The notes under the pieces are model-generated. The model saw only the letters and a program-made list of their open reading frames with translations, had not been told where the DNA came from and ran no database searches. This document shows positions 62,982-64,000 of a stretch of 64,000 bases of DNA, piece after piece. The number at the start of each line of letters is the position of its first letter. Positions within the stretch are counted from its first letter, which is position 1. Origin of the DNA: Undibacterium sp. (GTDB taxonomy: Bacteria > Pseudomonadota > Gammaproteobacteria > Burkholderiales > Burkholderiaceae_D); contig JAUSNO010000017.1 of the NCBI GenBank assembly GCA_030645915.1, positions 248,001 to 312,000 on the forward strand. The letters run 5' to 3'. The position numbers and the translations under genes are program-made.

Positions 62982-64000
62982 ATGGATTCGTCGTCAGCTC
63001 AAAAAGAATTAATTCGCCAACAGTTACGTCAGGCCGCTCTGGAATACCATGAGTTTCCTACTCCCGGCAAAATCAGCGTCACCCCCACCAAGCAACTGAC
63101 CAACCAGCGTGATCTGGCATTGGCCTATTCCCCTGGCGTGGCGTCGCCTTGTGAAGAGATCGTTGCCGATCCTGCGGCTGCCTTCAAATACACCGCACGC
63201 GGCAACCTGGTCGGCGTGATCACCAACGGCACCGCCGTTCTAGGTCTGGGTAATATCGGCCCGCTGGCGTCCAAGCCGGTGATGGAAGGCAAGGGCGTCC
63301 TCTTCAAGAAATTCGCCGGTATCGATGTCTTTGACATTGAGATCAATGAGTCTGATCCGGATAAATTAATCGACATCATCGCTGCGCTGGAGCCAACCTT
63401 CGGCGGTATCAATCTGGAAGACATCAAGGCGCCGGAATGTTTTTATATCGAGCGCCAGCTGCGCGACAAGATGAAGATTCCGGTCTTTCATGATGACCAG
63501 CATGGCACCGCTATCATCGTCGGCGCGGCTATTCTGAATGGCCTCAAAGTCGTCGGCAAAGATATCAATCAATGTAAATTAGTGGTCTCAGGCGCGGGCG
63601 CTGCGGCGCTGGCATGTCTGGATCTGATCGTCGATCTGGGCTTCCCGATCAAGAATATTTTTGTCACCGATCTGGCTGGTGTCGTCTATCAAGGCCGTGC
63701 CGAACTGATGGACCCGGACAAAGAGCGTTTTGCCCAGGAAACCAGCGCGCGCAGCCTGAAAGAAGTGATTGATGGCGCAGATATTTTCTTAGGTTTATCT
63801 GCCGGCGGCGTGCTTAAGCAAGACATGGTCAAGCTGATGGCGCCCAAGCCACTGATCCTGGCGCTGGCCAATCCGACGCCAGAAATTTTGCCGGAAGAAG
63901 TCAGGGCGGTACGCGATGACGCCATCATGGCAACCGGTCGTTCTGATTACCCGAACCAGGTCAACAACGTACTGTGCTTCCCTTACATCTTCCGTGGCGC
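62982..64000 (+). CDS. maeB: NADP-dependent malic enzyme (partial, 3' end beyond window)
   Basis: The visible part (about 340 residues) begins at the ATG 62982 ([31 protein letters not shown]), after an AAGGA site; an ATG six codons upstream at 62964 is also possible. Malic-enzyme motifs: [64 protein letters not shown] and the NADP-binding [20 protein letters not shown]. MaeB-type enzymes carry a C-terminal phosphotransacetylase-like domain, which would lie outside this window. It decarboxylates malate to pyruvate and makes NADPH. Confidence 0.95.
   Translation, partial: MDSSSAQKELIRQQLRQAALEYHEFPTPGKISVTPTKQLTNQRDLALAYSPGVASPCEEIVADPAAAFKYTARGNLVGVITNGTAVLGLGNIGPLASKPVMEGKGVLFKKFAGIDVFDIEINESDPDKLIDIIAALEPTFGGINLEDIKAPECFYIERQLRDKMKIPVFHDDQHGTAIIVGAAILNGLKVVGKDINQCKLVVSGAGAAALACLDLIVDLGFPIKNIFVTDLAGVVYQGRAELMDPDKERFAQETSARSLKEVIDGADIFLGLSAGGVLKQDMVKLMAPKPLILALANPTPEILPEEVRAVRDDAIMATGRSDYPNQVNNVLCFPYIFRG

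Overview
This is a 64 kb chromosomal window from a betaproteobacterium of the order Burkholderiales. The best guess is Oxalobacteraceae, close to Undibacterium or Herminiimonas. This rests on protein flavour, moderate GC, an Entner-Doudoroff block controlled by HexR, a glutaryl-CoA dehydrogenase beside pyrF, and murJ beside tRNA-Ser. The genus is inference. The content is mostly housekeeping and signalling. I see no phage, plasmid, CRISPR array or intact insertion sequence.

Layout. 1-2.3 kb: a small protein and two convergent HDOD signalling proteins. 2.4-13 kb: central carbon metabolism, with hexR, pgl and zwf on the minus strand and edd, eda, pgi and ppc on the plus strand; the zwf/edd intergenic region carries candidate HexR sites, and a perfect 16-bp hairpin lies between edd and eda. 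13-14.6 kb: mobB, a YjfB-like protein, a bacteriohemerythrin and an S4 RNA-binding protein. 14.9-17.4 kb: a four-gene bufferin operon (DUF2282 precursor, DUF692/MNIO enzyme, DUF2063 partner, DoxX), a metal-stress RiPP system whose precursor keeps a Sec signal peptide. 17.6-19.9 kb: a GDSL lipoprotein and an OmpW-like porin. 20-22.5 kb: a cluster with a cNMP-binding/GGDEF diguanylate cyclase, a third HDOD protein and a small partner protein.

22.5-34 kb: membrane proteins, an M14 carboxypeptidase, an MtaD-like deaminase, an HPP-CBS protein and a large DUF349 protein. 34-35.6 kb: a fumarylpyruvate/fumarylacetoacetate hydrolase with a zeta-GST isomerase, preceded by a 100-bp MITE-like element with a 7-bp target duplication. 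35.6-40.1 kb: a receiver-only response regulator divergent from a five-PAS hybrid-free histidine kinase. 40.1-44.4 kb: tRNA-Ser(GGA), murJ, uup and tRNA-Arg(CCU). 44.6-48.9 kb: a TPT-repeat beta-helix lipoprotein, a LysE exporter, gcdH and pyrF.

48.9-55.4 kb: an EF-hand protein, a two-component system co-transcribed with pncC, a DUF3667 protein, pgpA and thiL. 55.7-60.3 kb: three poorly characterised genes, including a metzincin-like protease. 60.8-62.7 kb: rubredoxin reductase, rubredoxin and a short rubrerythrin, a complete NAD(P)H-to-peroxide electron chain. 62.98 kb to the edge: a partial malic enzyme (maeB).

A family of about 71-bp imperfect palindromes occurs seven times, only between genes and only in the right-hand 40 kb. 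It is the clearest structure not explained by genes. Starts were moved from the longest open frame wherever a ribosome-binding site, signal peptide or family alignment favoured an internal codon. No database search was possible, so all family names rest on motif recognition.
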